Of a stretch of DNA of 64,000 nt, positions 54,454 through 64,000 are shown piece by piece; positions within the stretch are counted from its first letter, which is position 1, and the number at the start of each line of letters is the position of its first letter. Position numbers and translations under genes: made by a program. This DNA comes from Cupriavidus sp. IDO (GTDB lineage: Bacteria > Pseudomonadota > Gammaproteobacteria > Burkholderiales > Burkholderiaceae): contig NZ_JWMA01000036.1 in NCBI RefSeq assembly GCF_000812465.1, positions 118,408 through 182,407 on the forward strand, written 5' to 3'. The notes under the pieces were generated by a model. That model worked only from the letters and a program-made list of their open reading frames with translations. It was not told the DNA's origin and ran no database searches.

Positions 54454-55661
54454 TGCAGAGTTTCCAATCCAAGCCTTCGGCTGCACCATTCCGGCTTGCC
54501 GTGCCGGAACGCCAGCCGTTGTTTTCGCGGCGCGGCTGGCTGCTGCTGGTAGTGCTGGCGCTGGTCATCGCCATCGGCGTCCCGGTTTGTGCATTGCTGC
54601 TGCCGCCGGGCCATCCGCTGCATCTTTCGGCCTACGCGCTGACCCTTGTCGGCAAGATCATGTGCTTCGCGCTGGCCGCTATCGCGCTCGATCTGGTGTG
54701 GGGCTATTGCGGCATCCTGAGCCTCGGCCACGGGCTGTTCTTTGCGCTGGGCGGCTACGCCATGGGCATGTACCTGATGCGCTCGATCGGCCGCGAAGGC
54801 GTCTACAAGAGCGACCTGCCGGACTTCATGGTGTTCCTCGACTGGAAGGAATTGCCCTGGTTCTGGCATGGCACCGAGCATCTCGGCTACGCACTGCTGC
54901 TGGTGGTGCTGGTGCCGGGCGTGCTGGCGTGGCTGTTCGGCTTCTTCGCCTTCCGCTCGCGCATCAAGGGCGTGTACCTGTCGATCATCACGCAGGCGAT
55001 GACCTATGCGGCGATGCTCCTTTTCTTCCGCAATGAGACGGGCTTCGGCGGCAACAACGGCTTCACCGACTTCAAGCGCATCGCCGGCTTCGCCATTGCC
55101 GCACCGCAGACCCGCACCGCCTTGTTCGTGCTGACGTTCCTCGCGCTGCTGGCCGGCTTCATTGCCTGCCGCTACATCGTCACGTCGAAGCTGGGCCGCG
55201 TGGTGACGGCCGTGCGCGATGCCGAGATGCGCGTGATGTTCTCGGGCTACAACCCGCTGGGCTACAAGCTCTTCGTGTGGACGTTCTCGGCCGTGCTGTG
55301 CGGCATTGCCGGCGCGCTGTACGTGCCGCAGGTCGGCATCATCAACCCGGGCGAGATGTCCGCCGGCAATTCCATCGAAATGGCGGTTTGGGTGGCCGTT
55401 GGCGGACGGGGCACGCTGATCGGGCCGGTGATCGGCGCGTTCCTGGTCAACGGCGCCAAGACAATGTTCACGGCCTACTTCGCCGAATACTGGCTGTTCC
55501 TGCTGGGCGCGATGTTCGTGCTGGTCACGCTGTATCTGCCGGATGGGGTGATGGGTCTTGGCAAGCGCCTGCGCGAACGCAAGCGCACCAGCCCGCCGGC
55601 ACCCGGGTCGGCGCCAGCACCCAGCCCCGCCGTGGCGAGCCGAACCGGAGGTGAAGCATGA
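54450..55661 (+). CDS. urtC: Urea ABC transporter permease UrtC
   Basis: A 403-residue LivM-type permease with about ten helices. Motifs ALDLVWGYCGILSLGHGLFF and IKGVYLSIITQAMTYAAMLLFF are typical, as is NETGFGGNNGFTDF, shared by UrtC proteins. The cytoplasmic EAA-type loop is VRDAEMRVMFSGYNPLGYK. The last 30 residues are Pro/Ala-rich. Its stop overlaps the urtD start by four bases. Confidence 0.94.
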   Translation: MMQSFQSKPSAAPFRLAVPERQPLFSRRGWLLLVVLALVIAIGVPVCALLLPPGHPLHLSAYALTLVGKIMCFALAAIALDLVWGYCGILSLGHGLFFALGGYAMGMYLMRSIGREGVYKSDLPDFMVFLDWKELPWFWHGTEHLGYALLLVVLVPGVLAWLFGFFAFRSRIKGVYLSIITQAMTYAAMLLFFRNETGFGGNNGFTDFKRIAGFAIAAPQTRTALFVLTFLALLAGFIACRYIVTSKLGRVVTAVRDAEMRVMFSGYNPLGYKLFVWTFSAVLCGIAGALYVPQVGIINPGEMSAGNSIEMAVWVAVGGRGTLIGPVIGAFLVNGAKTMFTAYFAEYWLFLLGAMFVLVTLYLPDGVMGLGKRLRERKRTSPPAPGSAPAPSPAVASRTGGEA

Positions 55662-56506
55662 ACGCCGCACTCGAACGTGGACAGGCGGAGAGCGGCAACG
55701 CCACCGGCCTGGGGCGCATTGTCGAACCCGGCACGATCGACGTCTCGCACGGTCCTATCCTCTACCTGGAAGACGTGACCGTGCAGTTCGACGGCTTCCG
55801 CGCGCTCAACAAGCTCACGCTGTCGATCGACCACGGTGAGCTGCGCTGCGTGATCGGGCCCAACGGTGCGGGCAAGACCACCATGATGGATGTCATCACC
55901 GGCAAGACCGGTCCGCGCAACGCCAGCGTCACCGGCCGCGTCTTCCTCGGCCAGACCATTGACCTGATGCGGCTGACCGAGCCCCGCATCGCACAGGCCG
56001 GCATCGGCCGCAAGTTCCAGAAGCCGACGGTGTTCGAGCAGCACGCCGTCTGGGAAAACCTGGAGCTGGCGATGAAGGCCGACAAGCGCTGGTCGTCATC
56101 GCTGCGCGCACGGCTGACTGGCGAGGGGCATCGCCGGATCGAAGAAACGCTCGCCTTGACCGGCCTGGAGGACGAGGCCTATCGACCGGCGGGACTGCTT
56201 TCACATGGCCAGAAGCAGCGGTTGGAGATCGGAATGCTGCTGATGCAGCAGCCGCAGTTGCTGCTGCTCGATGAGCCGGTGGCCGGTATGACCGACGAGG
56301 AAACCATGCAGCTGGCTGCGCTGCTGAACAGCCTGCGCGGCAGTTGCTCGATGATGGTGGTGGAGCACGACATGGAGTTCGTCGCGGCGCTGGCCGGCGA
56401 CGGCGGCACGGTGACGGTGCTGGCCGAAGGCAGCGTCCTGGCCGAAGGCACGCTCGATGCCGTCAAGCGCGATGAACGCGTGATCGAATCCTACCTGGGA
56501 AGATAA
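55658..56506 (+). CDS. urtD: Urea ABC transporter ATPase UrtD
   Basis: A 282-residue LivG-type ATPase. The Walker A motif is GPNGAGKTTMMD (about residue 68), the signature LSHGQKQRLEIG, and Walker B LLLLDEPVAGMTDEE. The first 30 residues are an extension before the domain. Signature LSHGQKQ instead of LSGGQ is common in UrtD. It lies two bases from urtE, with which it forms the nucleotide-binding pair. Confidence 0.95.
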   Translation: MNAALERGQAESGNATGLGRIVEPGTIDVSHGPILYLEDVTVQFDGFRALNKLTLSIDHGELRCVIGPNGAGKTTMMDVITGKTGPRNASVTGRVFLGQTIDLMRLTEPRIAQAGIGRKFQKPTVFEQHAVWENLELAMKADKRWSSSLRARLTGEGHRRIEETLALTGLEDEAYRPAGLLSHGQKQRLEIGMLLMQQPQLLLLDEPVAGMTDEETMQLAALLNSLRGSCSMMVVEHDMEFVAALAGDGGTVTVLAEGSVLAEGTLDAVKRDERVIESYLGR

Positions 56507-56508
56507 CC

Positions 56509-57201
56509 ATGCTGCAAGTCAATGCACTGAACCAGTTCTACGGCGGCAGCCACATCCTGCGCGATGTCACCTTCGATGTGCCGCGCGGCAAGCTCACCAC
56601 GCTGCTCGGCCGCAACGGCGTGGGCAAGAGCACGCTGCTGAAATGCCTGATGGGCGTGGTGCCCACCCGCAGCGGCAATATCAGCTGGGACGGCCACGCG
56701 CTGGAGAAGCGCCCGCCGTACGAGCGCGTCTCCGCCGGTCTGGCCTACGTGCCGCAGGGCCGGGAGATCTTTCCGCGCCTGACCGTGGAAGAGAACCTGC
56801 TGATCGGCGCGGCCAGCCGCGCGCGTCCTGCCGGCGTGCCGGACCGCATCTACCAGCTCTTCCCGGTGCTGCGCACCATGCGGCAGCGCCGCGGCGGCGA
56901 CCTGTCCGGCGGGCAGCAACAACAGCTTGCCATCGGGCGCGCCCTGATGAGCGAACCGGGCCTGCTGATCCTGGACGAGCCGACCGAAGGCATCCAGCCC
57001 TCGATCATCCAGGACATCGGCCGTGCCTTGCGGCTGCTGGTCGATGAATTCGGCATGACGATCCTGCTGGTCGAGCAGTACTACGAGTTCGCCCGGCATA
57101 TCGCCGACCACTACGTCGTGATGAGCCGGGGCGAGGTCGTGGCGAAAGGCGAGGGCGCCAACATGGAGCAGGACGGCGTGCGGGAGCTGATCGCGGTGTG
57201 A
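56509..57201 (+). CDS. urtE: Urea ABC transporter ATPase UrtE
   Basis: A 230-residue LivF-type ATPase: Walker A GRNGVGKSTLLK (about residue 31), signature LSGGQQQQLAIGRAL, Walker B LLILDEPTEGIQPS, and the urtE-typical VPQGREIFPRLTVEENLLIG. It ends the transporter operon; ureD follows 152 bases later with no terminator, so urt and ure may share a transcript. Confidence 0.96.
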   Translation: MLQVNALNQFYGGSHILRDVTFDVPRGKLTTLLGRNGVGKSTLLKCLMGVVPTRSGNISWDGHALEKRPPYERVSAGLAYVPQGREIFPRLTVEENLLIGAASRARPAGVPDRIYQLFPVLRTMRQRRGGDLSGGQQQQLAIGRALMSEPGLLILDEPTEGIQPSIIQDIGRALRLLVDEFGMTILLVEQYYEFARHIADHYVVMSRGEVVAKGEGANMEQDGVRELIAV

Positions 57202-57353
57202 ACGGCGCGACATAGGCGACAAGTGTCGTGCCGGCCGCTTCCGGTGAGGCGGGCGGCACGCTATGATGGATTGCATCGGAAGCGGCATCACGCCTGATGC
57301 CGCCGCGCCCGTCGCCTACATCGTCCTACACCGTCGCCGGCCAACTCCCAGCC

Positions 57354-58223
57354 ATGCGTCATCCAGACTTTCCTTCGACGCTTGCCGTGCCTGCCGCATG
57401 GCAGGCCAGCCTGCGCCTGCGTTTTGCCGAGCGTGGCGTACGCACCGCTCTTGTCGAGCGGCGCCACCTTGGTCCGCTGCTGGTGCAGAAGCCGCTTTAT
57501 CCCGAGGGCGGCATCTGCCACGTGGTCATCCTGCATCCGCCCGCTGGCGTCGCGGGCGGCGACAGCCTGGATATCGAGGTCACTGTCGAGCCCGGCGCGC
57601 ATGCGGTACTGGCAACGCCGGGCGCGACCAAGTGGTACAAGTCGCTCGGCCGGGAGGCTGCCCAGCATCTCCGGCTGGCCGTGGAAGCCGGCGCGCGGCT
57701 GGACTGGCTGCCGCAGGAAAACATCGTGTTCGATGATGCACGCGCACGGATTGCCACCGAACTGACCATTGCCCCCGACGCCAGCGCCATCGGCTGGGAC
57801 GCCGTGGTGCTCGGCCGGCAGGCCTCCGGCGAGCAGTGGGCGCGTGGCGCCCTGTGGCTGGATACGCAGGTACGCAGCGGCGGCAGGGCGGTGTGGATCG
57901 AACAGGCTCACTTCGACGCCGCTTCGCCGCTGCGCAGCGCGGTGGCCGGGCTCGACGGACTGAACGTGCTTGGCACGCTGTGGGCAGTGGGCGAGGGCGC
58001 CACGCAGGCACTGGCTGAGTCGCTGGCGGAACGGCTGCCCTACACCGCCGATCTCCGTGCCGGGGTGACCTGCTTTGCCGCGCATGGCCAGTCGATGCTG
58101 TTGCTGCGTGTGCTGGGCAGACAGATGGAAGCGGTCAGGCAGGTTATGGTCGATAGCTGGAGCGCATTGCGCGGGCCGGTGCATGGCGTGCCGGCACGTC
58201 CGCTACGGCTGTGGGCGACGTGA
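57354..58223 (+). CDS. ureD: Urease accessory protein UreD
   Basis: A 289-residue chaperone that, with UreF and UreG, delivers nickel to the urease active site. Recognisable segments are GPLLVQKPLYPEGGICHVVI, HPPAGVAGGDSLDIEV and TPGATKWYKSLG. The start at 57354 (MRHPDFP) was chosen over the Met at 57297 because the extra 19 residues are low complexity and the family normally begins here; the ribosome site is poor for both. Confidence 0.92.
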   Translation: MRHPDFPSTLAVPAAWQASLRLRFAERGVRTALVERRHLGPLLVQKPLYPEGGICHVVILHPPAGVAGGDSLDIEVTVEPGAHAVLATPGATKWYKSLGREAAQHLRLAVEAGARLDWLPQENIVFDDARARIATELTIAPDASAIGWDAVVLGRQASGEQWARGALWLDTQVRSGGRAVWIEQAHFDAASPLRSAVAGLDGLNVLGTLWAVGEGATQALAESLAERLPYTADLRAGVTCFAAHGQSMLLLRVLGRQMEAVRQVMVDSWSALRGPVHGVPARPLRLWAT

Positions 58224-58270
58224 AAAGCCGCATTCGACATCAATAGAACAGAAAAACAAGGACTCCGACG

Positions 58271-58573
58271 ATGGAACTGACACCCCGAGAGAAAGACAAG
58301 CTCCTGATCTTCACCGCCGCGCTGCTGGCCGAGCGCCGCCGCGCGCGCGGGCTCAAGCTCAACTATCCGGAAGCGGTGGCGCTGATCACCGCCGCGATCA
58401 TGGAGGGCGCACGCGATGGCCGCACCGTCGCCGAACTGATGCACGAAGGCACCACCGTGCTGACGCGCGAGGATGTGATGGAGGGCGTTGCCGAGCTGAT
58501 CCCCGAGATCCAGGTCGAGGCGACCTTCCCGGATGGGACCAAGCTGGTCACCGTGCACCACCCCATCGTCTGA
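58271..58573 (+). CDS. ureA: Urease subunit gamma
   Basis: A 100-residue subunit, matching UreA along its length: [20 protein letters not shown] at the start, [21 protein letters not shown] and the C-terminal [14 protein letters not shown]. It forms the (alpha-beta-gamma)3 trimer with UreB and UreC. The ribosome site is AAGGACTCC. It lies 47 bp after ureD. Confidence 0.97.
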   Translation: MELTPREKDKLLIFTAALLAERRRARGLKLNYPEAVALITAAIMEGARDGRTVAELMHEGTTVLTREDVMEGVAELIPEIQVEATFPDGTKLVTVHHPIV

Positions 58574-58608
58574 ATCCATTCCCACAACAAGACCAACCGA
58601 GAGCCGAT

Positions 58609-59220
58609 ATGAACCGTTCCGCCTGCGCGCGCCTGGCACTGGGTGCCACCCTTTCCCTGTCCGCCGCTGCTGCGTTTGCACACCCGGGGCACGATGCCGC
58701 GACCGTCGGCGCCAGCCTGTGGGCCGGTCTGCAGCATCCGTTCACGGGTGCCGATCACCTGCTGGCGATGGCGGCAGTCGGCATGTGGAGCGCGCTCGGC
58801 GCACGCTCGGCCGCCGATACGCTGCGCCTGCCGCTGGCCTTTGTCGCGCTGATGCTGGCCGGCGCCGCGCTCGGCCTCGCGGGCTTCGCCTTGCCGGCTG
58901 TTGAGCCGATGATTGCGGCGTCGCTGCTGGTGGTCGGTCTGCTGGTCGCGCTGCGGGCGAAGCTGCCGGCGTGGGCCGGCATGGCGATTGTCGGCGGCTT
59001 TGCCGTTTTCCACGGCTTCGCGCATGGCGCAGAACTTCCGACCACGGCAGGGGCGTTGCCGGGCGTGCTGGCCTACGTCGGCGGGTTTGCCGTTGCCACG
59101 ATGGCGCTGCACCTGGCCGGCATCGTGGCCGGCACCGCGCTGCGCAACCGCGCTGGCTGGCTGGCGCGTGCTGCAGGCGCAGGCGTCGCGCTGTATGGCG
59201 TGGGCCTGCTGGTTGCATAA
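58609..59220 (+). CDS. HupE/UreJ family nickel-related membrane protein
   Basis: A 203-residue membrane protein with a signal peptide ending AAAAFA and about six helices. The mature N-terminus HPGHDA and the motif [19 protein letters not shown] are the metal-binding signature of HupE/Ure[13 protein letters not shown] supplies further histidines. UreJ proteins are thought to be nickel permeases feeding urease or hydrogenase. Its insertion between ureA and ureB is a known betaproteobacterial arrangement. Confidence 0.9.
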   Translation: MNRSACARLALGATLSLSAAAAFAHPGHDAATVGASLWAGLQHPFTGADHLLAMAAVGMWSALGARSAADTLRLPLAFVALMLAGAALGLAGFALPAVEPMIAASLLVVGLLVALRAKLPAWAGMAIVGGFAVFHGFAHGAELPTTAGALPGVLAYVGGFAVATMALHLAGIVAGTALRNRAGWLARAAGAGVALYGVGLLVA

Positions 59221-59230
59221 GGAGAACGCG

Positions 59231-59535
59231 ATGATCCCCGGTGAACTGATGCCCGCCGACGGCGAAATCGAACTCAATGCCGGCCGTGCCACGGTGAGCG
59301 TGACGGTAGCGAATACCGGCGACCGGCCCATCCAGGTCGGCTCGCATTTCCATTTCTACGAAACCAACGCAGCGCTGTCGTTCGACCGCGAAGCCACGCG
59401 CGGCTTCCGCCTGAACATCGCGGCAGGCACCGCGGTGCGTTTCGAGCCTGGCCAGACCCGCACCGTGGAACTGGTCGCGCTCGATGGCGACCGCATCGTC
59501 TACGGCTTCAACGGCAAGATCATGGGAGCGCTGTG

Positions 59536-59536
<1 letters not shown>
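59231..59536 (+). CDS. ureB: Urease subunit beta
   Basis: A 101-residue beta-rich subunit: [19 protein letters not shown] at the start, [15 protein letters not shown] and [19 protein letters not shown]. It is separate from UreA (not fused). GGAGAACGCG precedes the ATG; the stop shares one base with the ureC start. Confidence 0.97.
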
Positions 59537-61251
<1,715 letters not shown>

Positions 61252-61278
61252 GTGACATCGCTTTCCCCAGAAATCCGC

Positions 61279-61884
61279 ATGCTGAAGATCGACAAACTCC
61301 TGAGCGCCCCGCACGGCATCGCCGCCGTGCTGGTGCGCCGCGCCCCGAAGCTGGTCCTGCCCTTTGCCGAACGCAGCAAGAGCCGCCTGCGCGCCGTGCT
61401 GGACAACGGCGAAGAAGCCGCGCTGTTCCTGCCACGCGGCACGGTGCTGCGCGGTGGCGACCTGCTGGTGGCCGAGGACGGCAGCTTTGTCGAAGTCCAG
61501 GCCGCGACGGAGTCGGTGTTGCAGGTGCGCTCGGAGGATCCGCATGCGCTGATGCGCGCGGCCTACCATCTCGGCAACCGCCACACGCCGGTGGAGGTGG
61601 GGCGCGATTACCTGCGCCTGGAGTTCGACCCTGTGCTGGCCGATATGCTGGCGCGGCTGGGTGTCAGCACGGAACGCGCCGAACTGCCGTTCGAGCCCGA
61701 AGCTGGTGCTTATGGCGGCGGGCACAAGCATGGCCACGACGCTACGTTTGCCGAAGACTATGCGGCGGCGCAGGCGGTGTTCCACGAACATCATGGGCAT
61801 GACCATGCCCATGGGCATTCGCATTCGCACGACCACGATGATGCCGATCATGTGCATGACGATCATTGCGGGCATAAGCATTGA
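61279..61884 (+). CDS. ureE: Urease accessory protein UreE
   Basis: A 201-residue nickel metallochaperone. The N-terminal peptide-binding domain and middle metal-binding domain ([14 protein letters not shown], conserved His) are normal. The C-terminal 55 residues are extremely His/Asp-rich ([19 protein letters not shown]), giving many nickel sites. ATG at 61279 gives the conserved start; an upstream frame from 61252 is possible but lacks homology. A 150-bp gap follows. Confidence 0.95.
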   Translation: MLKIDKLLSAPHGIAAVLVRRAPKLVLPFAERSKSRLRAVLDNGEEAALFLPRGTVLRGGDLLVAEDGSFVEVQAATESVLQVRSEDPHALMRAAYHLGNRHTPVEVGRDYLRLEFDPVLADMLARLGVSTERAELPFEPEAGAYGGGHKHGHDATFAEDYAAAQAVFHEHHGHDHAHGHSHSHDHDDADHVHDDHCGHKH

Positions 61885-62034
61885 AGCGGCCGGCGCGGCT
61901 CGCGCGCGCCGCTGCATCGTTGCAGTGCTTGCACTCCGGAGCTGCACGGCGCTGAGACTAACTGGCGCAGTCCTGAAACAGATTGGGCAGATTGTGTTGT
62001 TGGCTGGAGACGGCATTCGGGCCGGCGTGATGCC

Positions 62035-62727
62035 ATGACACAACTCCGCCAACTCATCTCCCTGCTGCACCTCGCTTCCCCCGCGCTCCCTATCGGCGGC
62101 TTCAGCTATTCCCAGGGTCTGGAAGCCGCCATCGACTGCGGTCTTGTTCACGATGCCACCACCGCCGAGCGCTGGATCCAGGACAACCTGCTGCACGTCC
62201 AGGCCCAGTGCGAGGCGCCGCTCTGGCTGCTGCTGCACCGGCACTGGCGAAGCGGCGAGCTGGCCGAGGTGCGCGCATGGAACGACTGGTTCCACGCCAC
62301 CCGGGAGACGGCCGAGCTGCGGCTGGAAACCGAGCAGATGGGCTGGTCGCTGGCGAAGCTGGTGGCGCAGATGGAGTGGGGCGACGCAGCGTTGCGCGAA
62401 GGCCTGGCGTCGCTGTCGCCGGTCTGCCTGACCACGGCGTTCACCGCCGCGTGCGTGGCGCTCGATGTGGAAGCCCGCGACGGCCTCGCTGCCTATTGTT
62501 TCAACTGGGCCGAGAACCAGGTCGCGGCCGCCATCAAGGCTGTGCCGCTCGGCCAGGTTGCCGGCCAGCATATGTTGCGGCGCCTGCATGGCGCAGTGCT
62601 GCTCGTGGTTGACGAGGCCGGGCGCCGCGCCGAAGCCACCCCGCCGCAGCTCTCTACGTTCTCACCCATGCTGGGATTGTTGTCCGCGCGGCATGAGACC
62701 CAGTATTCCCGGTTGTTCCGATCCTGA
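62035..62727 (+). CDS. ureF: Urease accessory protein UreF
   Basis: A 230-residue helical protein and partner of UreD. It begins [20 protein letters not shown] followed by [14 protein letters not shown], the UreF signature, and ends in [18 protein letters not shown], the conserved UreG-contact tail. It acts as a GTPase regulator in nickel insertion. It lies 14 bases before ureG. Confidence 0.95.
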   Translation: MTQLRQLISLLHLASPALPIGGFSYSQGLEAAIDCGLVHDATTAERWIQDNLLHVQAQCEAPLWLLLHRHWRSGELAEVRAWNDWFHATRETAELRLETEQMGWSLAKLVAQMEWGDAALREGLASLSPVCLTTAFTAACVALDVEARDGLAAYCFNWAENQVAAAIKAVPLGQVAGQHMLRRLHGAVLLVVDEAGRRAEATPPQLSTFSPMLGLLSARHETQYSRLFRS

Positions 62728-62741
62728 ATCCAGATCCCATC

Positions 62742-63371
62742 ATGACCCAGGCCCGTACCAAGAAGAACCCTCCGCTGCGCGTTGGCGTCGGCGGCCCTGT
62801 CGGTTCCGGCAAGACCACGCTGCTCGAAATGCTGTGCAAGGCCATGCGCGAGCGCTATGACCTGGTCGCCATCACCAACGATATCTACACCAAGGAAGAC
62901 CAGCGCCTGCTGACCATCTCGGGCGCGCTACCGGCCGAGCGCATCATGGGCGTGGAAACCGGTGGCTGCCCGCATACGGCCATTCGCGAGGATGCGTCGA
63001 TCAACCTCGAGGCCGTCGACCGCATGCTGGCGAAGTTTCCCGATGCCGATGTGATCTTCATCGAGTCGGGCGGCGACAACCTCGCCGCCACCTTCAGTCC
63101 CGAACTCTCCGATCTGACGATCTATGTCATCGACGTCGCGGGTGGGGAGAAGATCCCGCGCAAGGGCGGGCCGGGCATTACCAAGTCCGACCTGCTGGTG
63201 ATCAACAAGACCGATCTTGCGCCCTACGTGGGCGCATCGCTCGAGGTGATGGAAAGCGATGCACGCAAGATGCGCGGCGCCAGGCCGTTCGTCATGGGCA
63301 GCGTCAAGTCGGGGCAGGGGCTGGATGAGGTGATCCGCTTCATCGAGAAGCAGGGGATGCTGGGGCTCTAG
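62742..63371 (+). CDS. ureG: Urease accessory protein UreG (GTPase)
   Basis: A 209-residue SIMIBI-class GTPase that drives nickel insertion. The P-loop is [15 protein letters not shown] (about residue 15), the metal-binding Cys-Pro-His motif is [15 protein letters not shown], and guanine specificity is in [12 protein letters not shown]. It lacks the N-terminal His-rich extension of some UreG proteins. It is the last gene of the urease cluster and converges with the XRE gene 15 bases later. Confidence 0.97.
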   Translation: MTQARTKKNPPLRVGVGGPVGSGKTTLLEMLCKAMRERYDLVAITNDIYTKEDQRLLTISGALPAERIMGVETGGCPHTAIREDASINLEAVDRMLAKFPDADVIFIESGGDNLAATFSPELSDLTIYVIDVAGGEKIPRKGGPGITKSDLLVINKTDLAPYVGASLEVMESDARKMRGARPFVMGSVKSGQGLDEVIRFIEKQGMLGL

Positions 63372-63386
63372 TCCCAAAGCATCCCC

Positions 63387-63770
63387 TCAGCGAAAGCTGC
63401 CCTTCCTTGCCAGCGCACGCGCAACCGCTGCCACCAGGTTCAACTCGGCGTCGTTCAGCTCCGCCATATGCCGCAGCGTGGCTTCGATCGCGACGTGCTG
63501 CGTGTTGCCGAACCGCGCGCGTAGCTCCTCCACGCGTAGGGCGGTGGTGTCGTGCTGGTTGAAGTCGAGCATGTCCATGGGCGATACCGCGAGCGTATCG
63601 GCGAGCGTGCAGATGTTCGCCAGCGCAACGTTGCGCTTGCCGCCTTCGATGCCACTGAGATAGGACCGGGACAGGCCGCTCTCGAGCGAGAGCGTTTCCT
63701 GTGACCATCCGCGCTGCTTGCGCAGCCAGGCGAGATGCAATCCGAATAGTCTGAGAGTTCGGGCAGTCAT
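63387..63770 (-). CDS. XRE-family helix-turn-helix regulator
   Basis: A 127-residue protein with an N-terminal Cro/CI-type domain, LRKQRGWSQETLSLESGLSR and SYLSGIEGGKRNVALANIC, about residues 15-70. The C-terminal half is a helical segment with HMAELNDAELNLVAAVARAL, of unknown role. I chose the ATG at 63770 since the longer frame adds only non-conserved sequence. It is convergent with ureG and divergent from the helix-turn-helix gene at the window end. It may control itself or that gene. Confidence 0.8.
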   Translation of the reverse strand: MTARTLRLFGLHLAWLRKQRGWSQETLSLESGLSRSYLSGIEGGKRNVALANICTLADTLAVSPMDMLDFNQHDTTALRVEELRARFGNTQHVAIEATLRHMAELNDAELNLVAAVARALARKGSFR

Positions 63771-63864
63771 GGGTGGTGATGAAATCCGAGTCGGTCCGAG
63801 GCTAAGGGCTTGAACTGCTGACAAAATAGTTGCGCGTTCTTGCGCAGTTGTGCACAATTTGCGC

Positions 63865-64000
63865 ATGATACGCACGATGGTCAGCATTCAAGAGGCTGCG
63901 GCGTTTCTGGGCGTCTCGGCGCAAACGCTGAGGCGCTGGGAGCGCGAAGGCAAGCTCATTGCGGACGAACGCACAGCCGGCGGGCGTCGTCGCTACGATC
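63865..64000 (+). CDS. MerR/IS607-resolvase-like helix-turn-helix protein (3' cut by window)
   Basis: The first 45 residues are visible: after MIRTM comes VSIQEAAAFLGVSAQTLRRW, then EREGKLIADERTAGGRRRYD. This is a winged-helix domain of the MerR class, and the EREGKL...RTxGGxRRYD form is characteristic of IS607-family serine recombinases (TnpA). The catalytic domain would lie beyond the window, so a plain MerR-type regulator or excisionase cannot be excluded. The start may be 63865 or the ATG at 63877. TTGTGCACAA (63848-63857) and repeated TTGCGC lie just upstream. Confidence 0.6.
   Translation, partial: MIRTMVSIQEAAAFLGVSAQTLRRWEREGKLIADERTAGGRRRYD

Noticed and set aside
57202..57353. A second sigma-54 promoter before ureD (GGCACGCTATGATGGATTGC)
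   Set aside because: The distance between the GGCAC and TTGC elements is too large (10 instead of 5 bases), so it does not fit the -24/-12 spacing.

Overview
The window is a stretch of high-G+C betaproteobacterial chromosome. Gene content and order (sigma factor/DUF3619/DUF3106, ilvBHC-psd-pssA, leuA, rpsO-pnp, tpiA-secG-tRNA-Leu, nuoA-N, cyoABCD, urt-ure) are those expected of a Cupriavidus (C. necator/C. taiwanensis group) main chromosome. This assignment comes from recognised proteins and synteny, not from a database search. Almost everything is core housekeeping; only the last 150 bases look like accessory DNA.

Layout. 1-2.5 kb: the 3' part of an FtsX-type ABC permease, a truncated haemoglobin and a DUF924 protein. 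2.5-6.6 kb (minus strand): a LOG-family hydrolase with a TetR regulator, then an operon plcP-like phosphoesterase / GT4 glycosyltransferase / dgkA preceded by a PHO-box-like direct repeat, which reads as a diacylglycerol-centred phosphate-starvation lipid-remodelling operon. 6.6-10.1 kb (minus): a lipase-like hydrolase, an RDD protein, DUF3106, DUF3619 and an ECF sigma factor; the last three form a tight unit that may be an undescribed envelope-stress module. 10.3-18.2 kb: branched-chain amino-acid synthesis (ilvB, ilvH, ilvC, leuA) interleaved with phospholipid synthesis (psd, pssA) and a BON-LysM protein. leuA has a clear transcription attenuator whose leader peptide uses rare CTA leucine codons and starts essentially at the predicted transcription start. 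18.3-26.0 kb: a lipoprotein, an orphan Leu/Ile/Val-type binding protein, rpsO, pnp (with a long leader hairpin), qor, tpiA, secG and tRNA-Leu(GAG).

26.2-41.1 kb: all fourteen genes of respiratory complex I, nuoA-N, in order, followed by DUF2818 and a Nudix hydrolase. 42.3-46.3 kb: a DUF1178 protein, a two-subunit acyl-CoA dehydrogenase pair and two MaoC hydratases, with a palindromic TetR-type operator overlapping the promoter. 46.9-50.9 kb: the cytochrome bo ubiquinol oxidase operon cyoABCD behind an FNR-like box. 51.4-63.4 kb: the urea ABC transporter urtABCDE and the urease cluster ureDA-hupE-ureBCEFG, preceded by a consensus sigma-54 promoter and two 17-bp NtrC-type sites, so urea uptake and hydrolysis are predicted to be under nitrogen control. 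The window ends with an XRE regulator and, divergently, the start of an IS607/MerR-like helix-turn-helix protein.

The strongest points beyond routine annotation are the leuA attenuator, the sigma-54/NtrC region of urt-ure, the PHO-box/plcP-agt-dgkA operon, the sigma-DUF3619-DUF3106 unit, the pnp leader hairpin, and a 75-bp remnant of a Bug/TctC binding-protein gene upstream of urtA.
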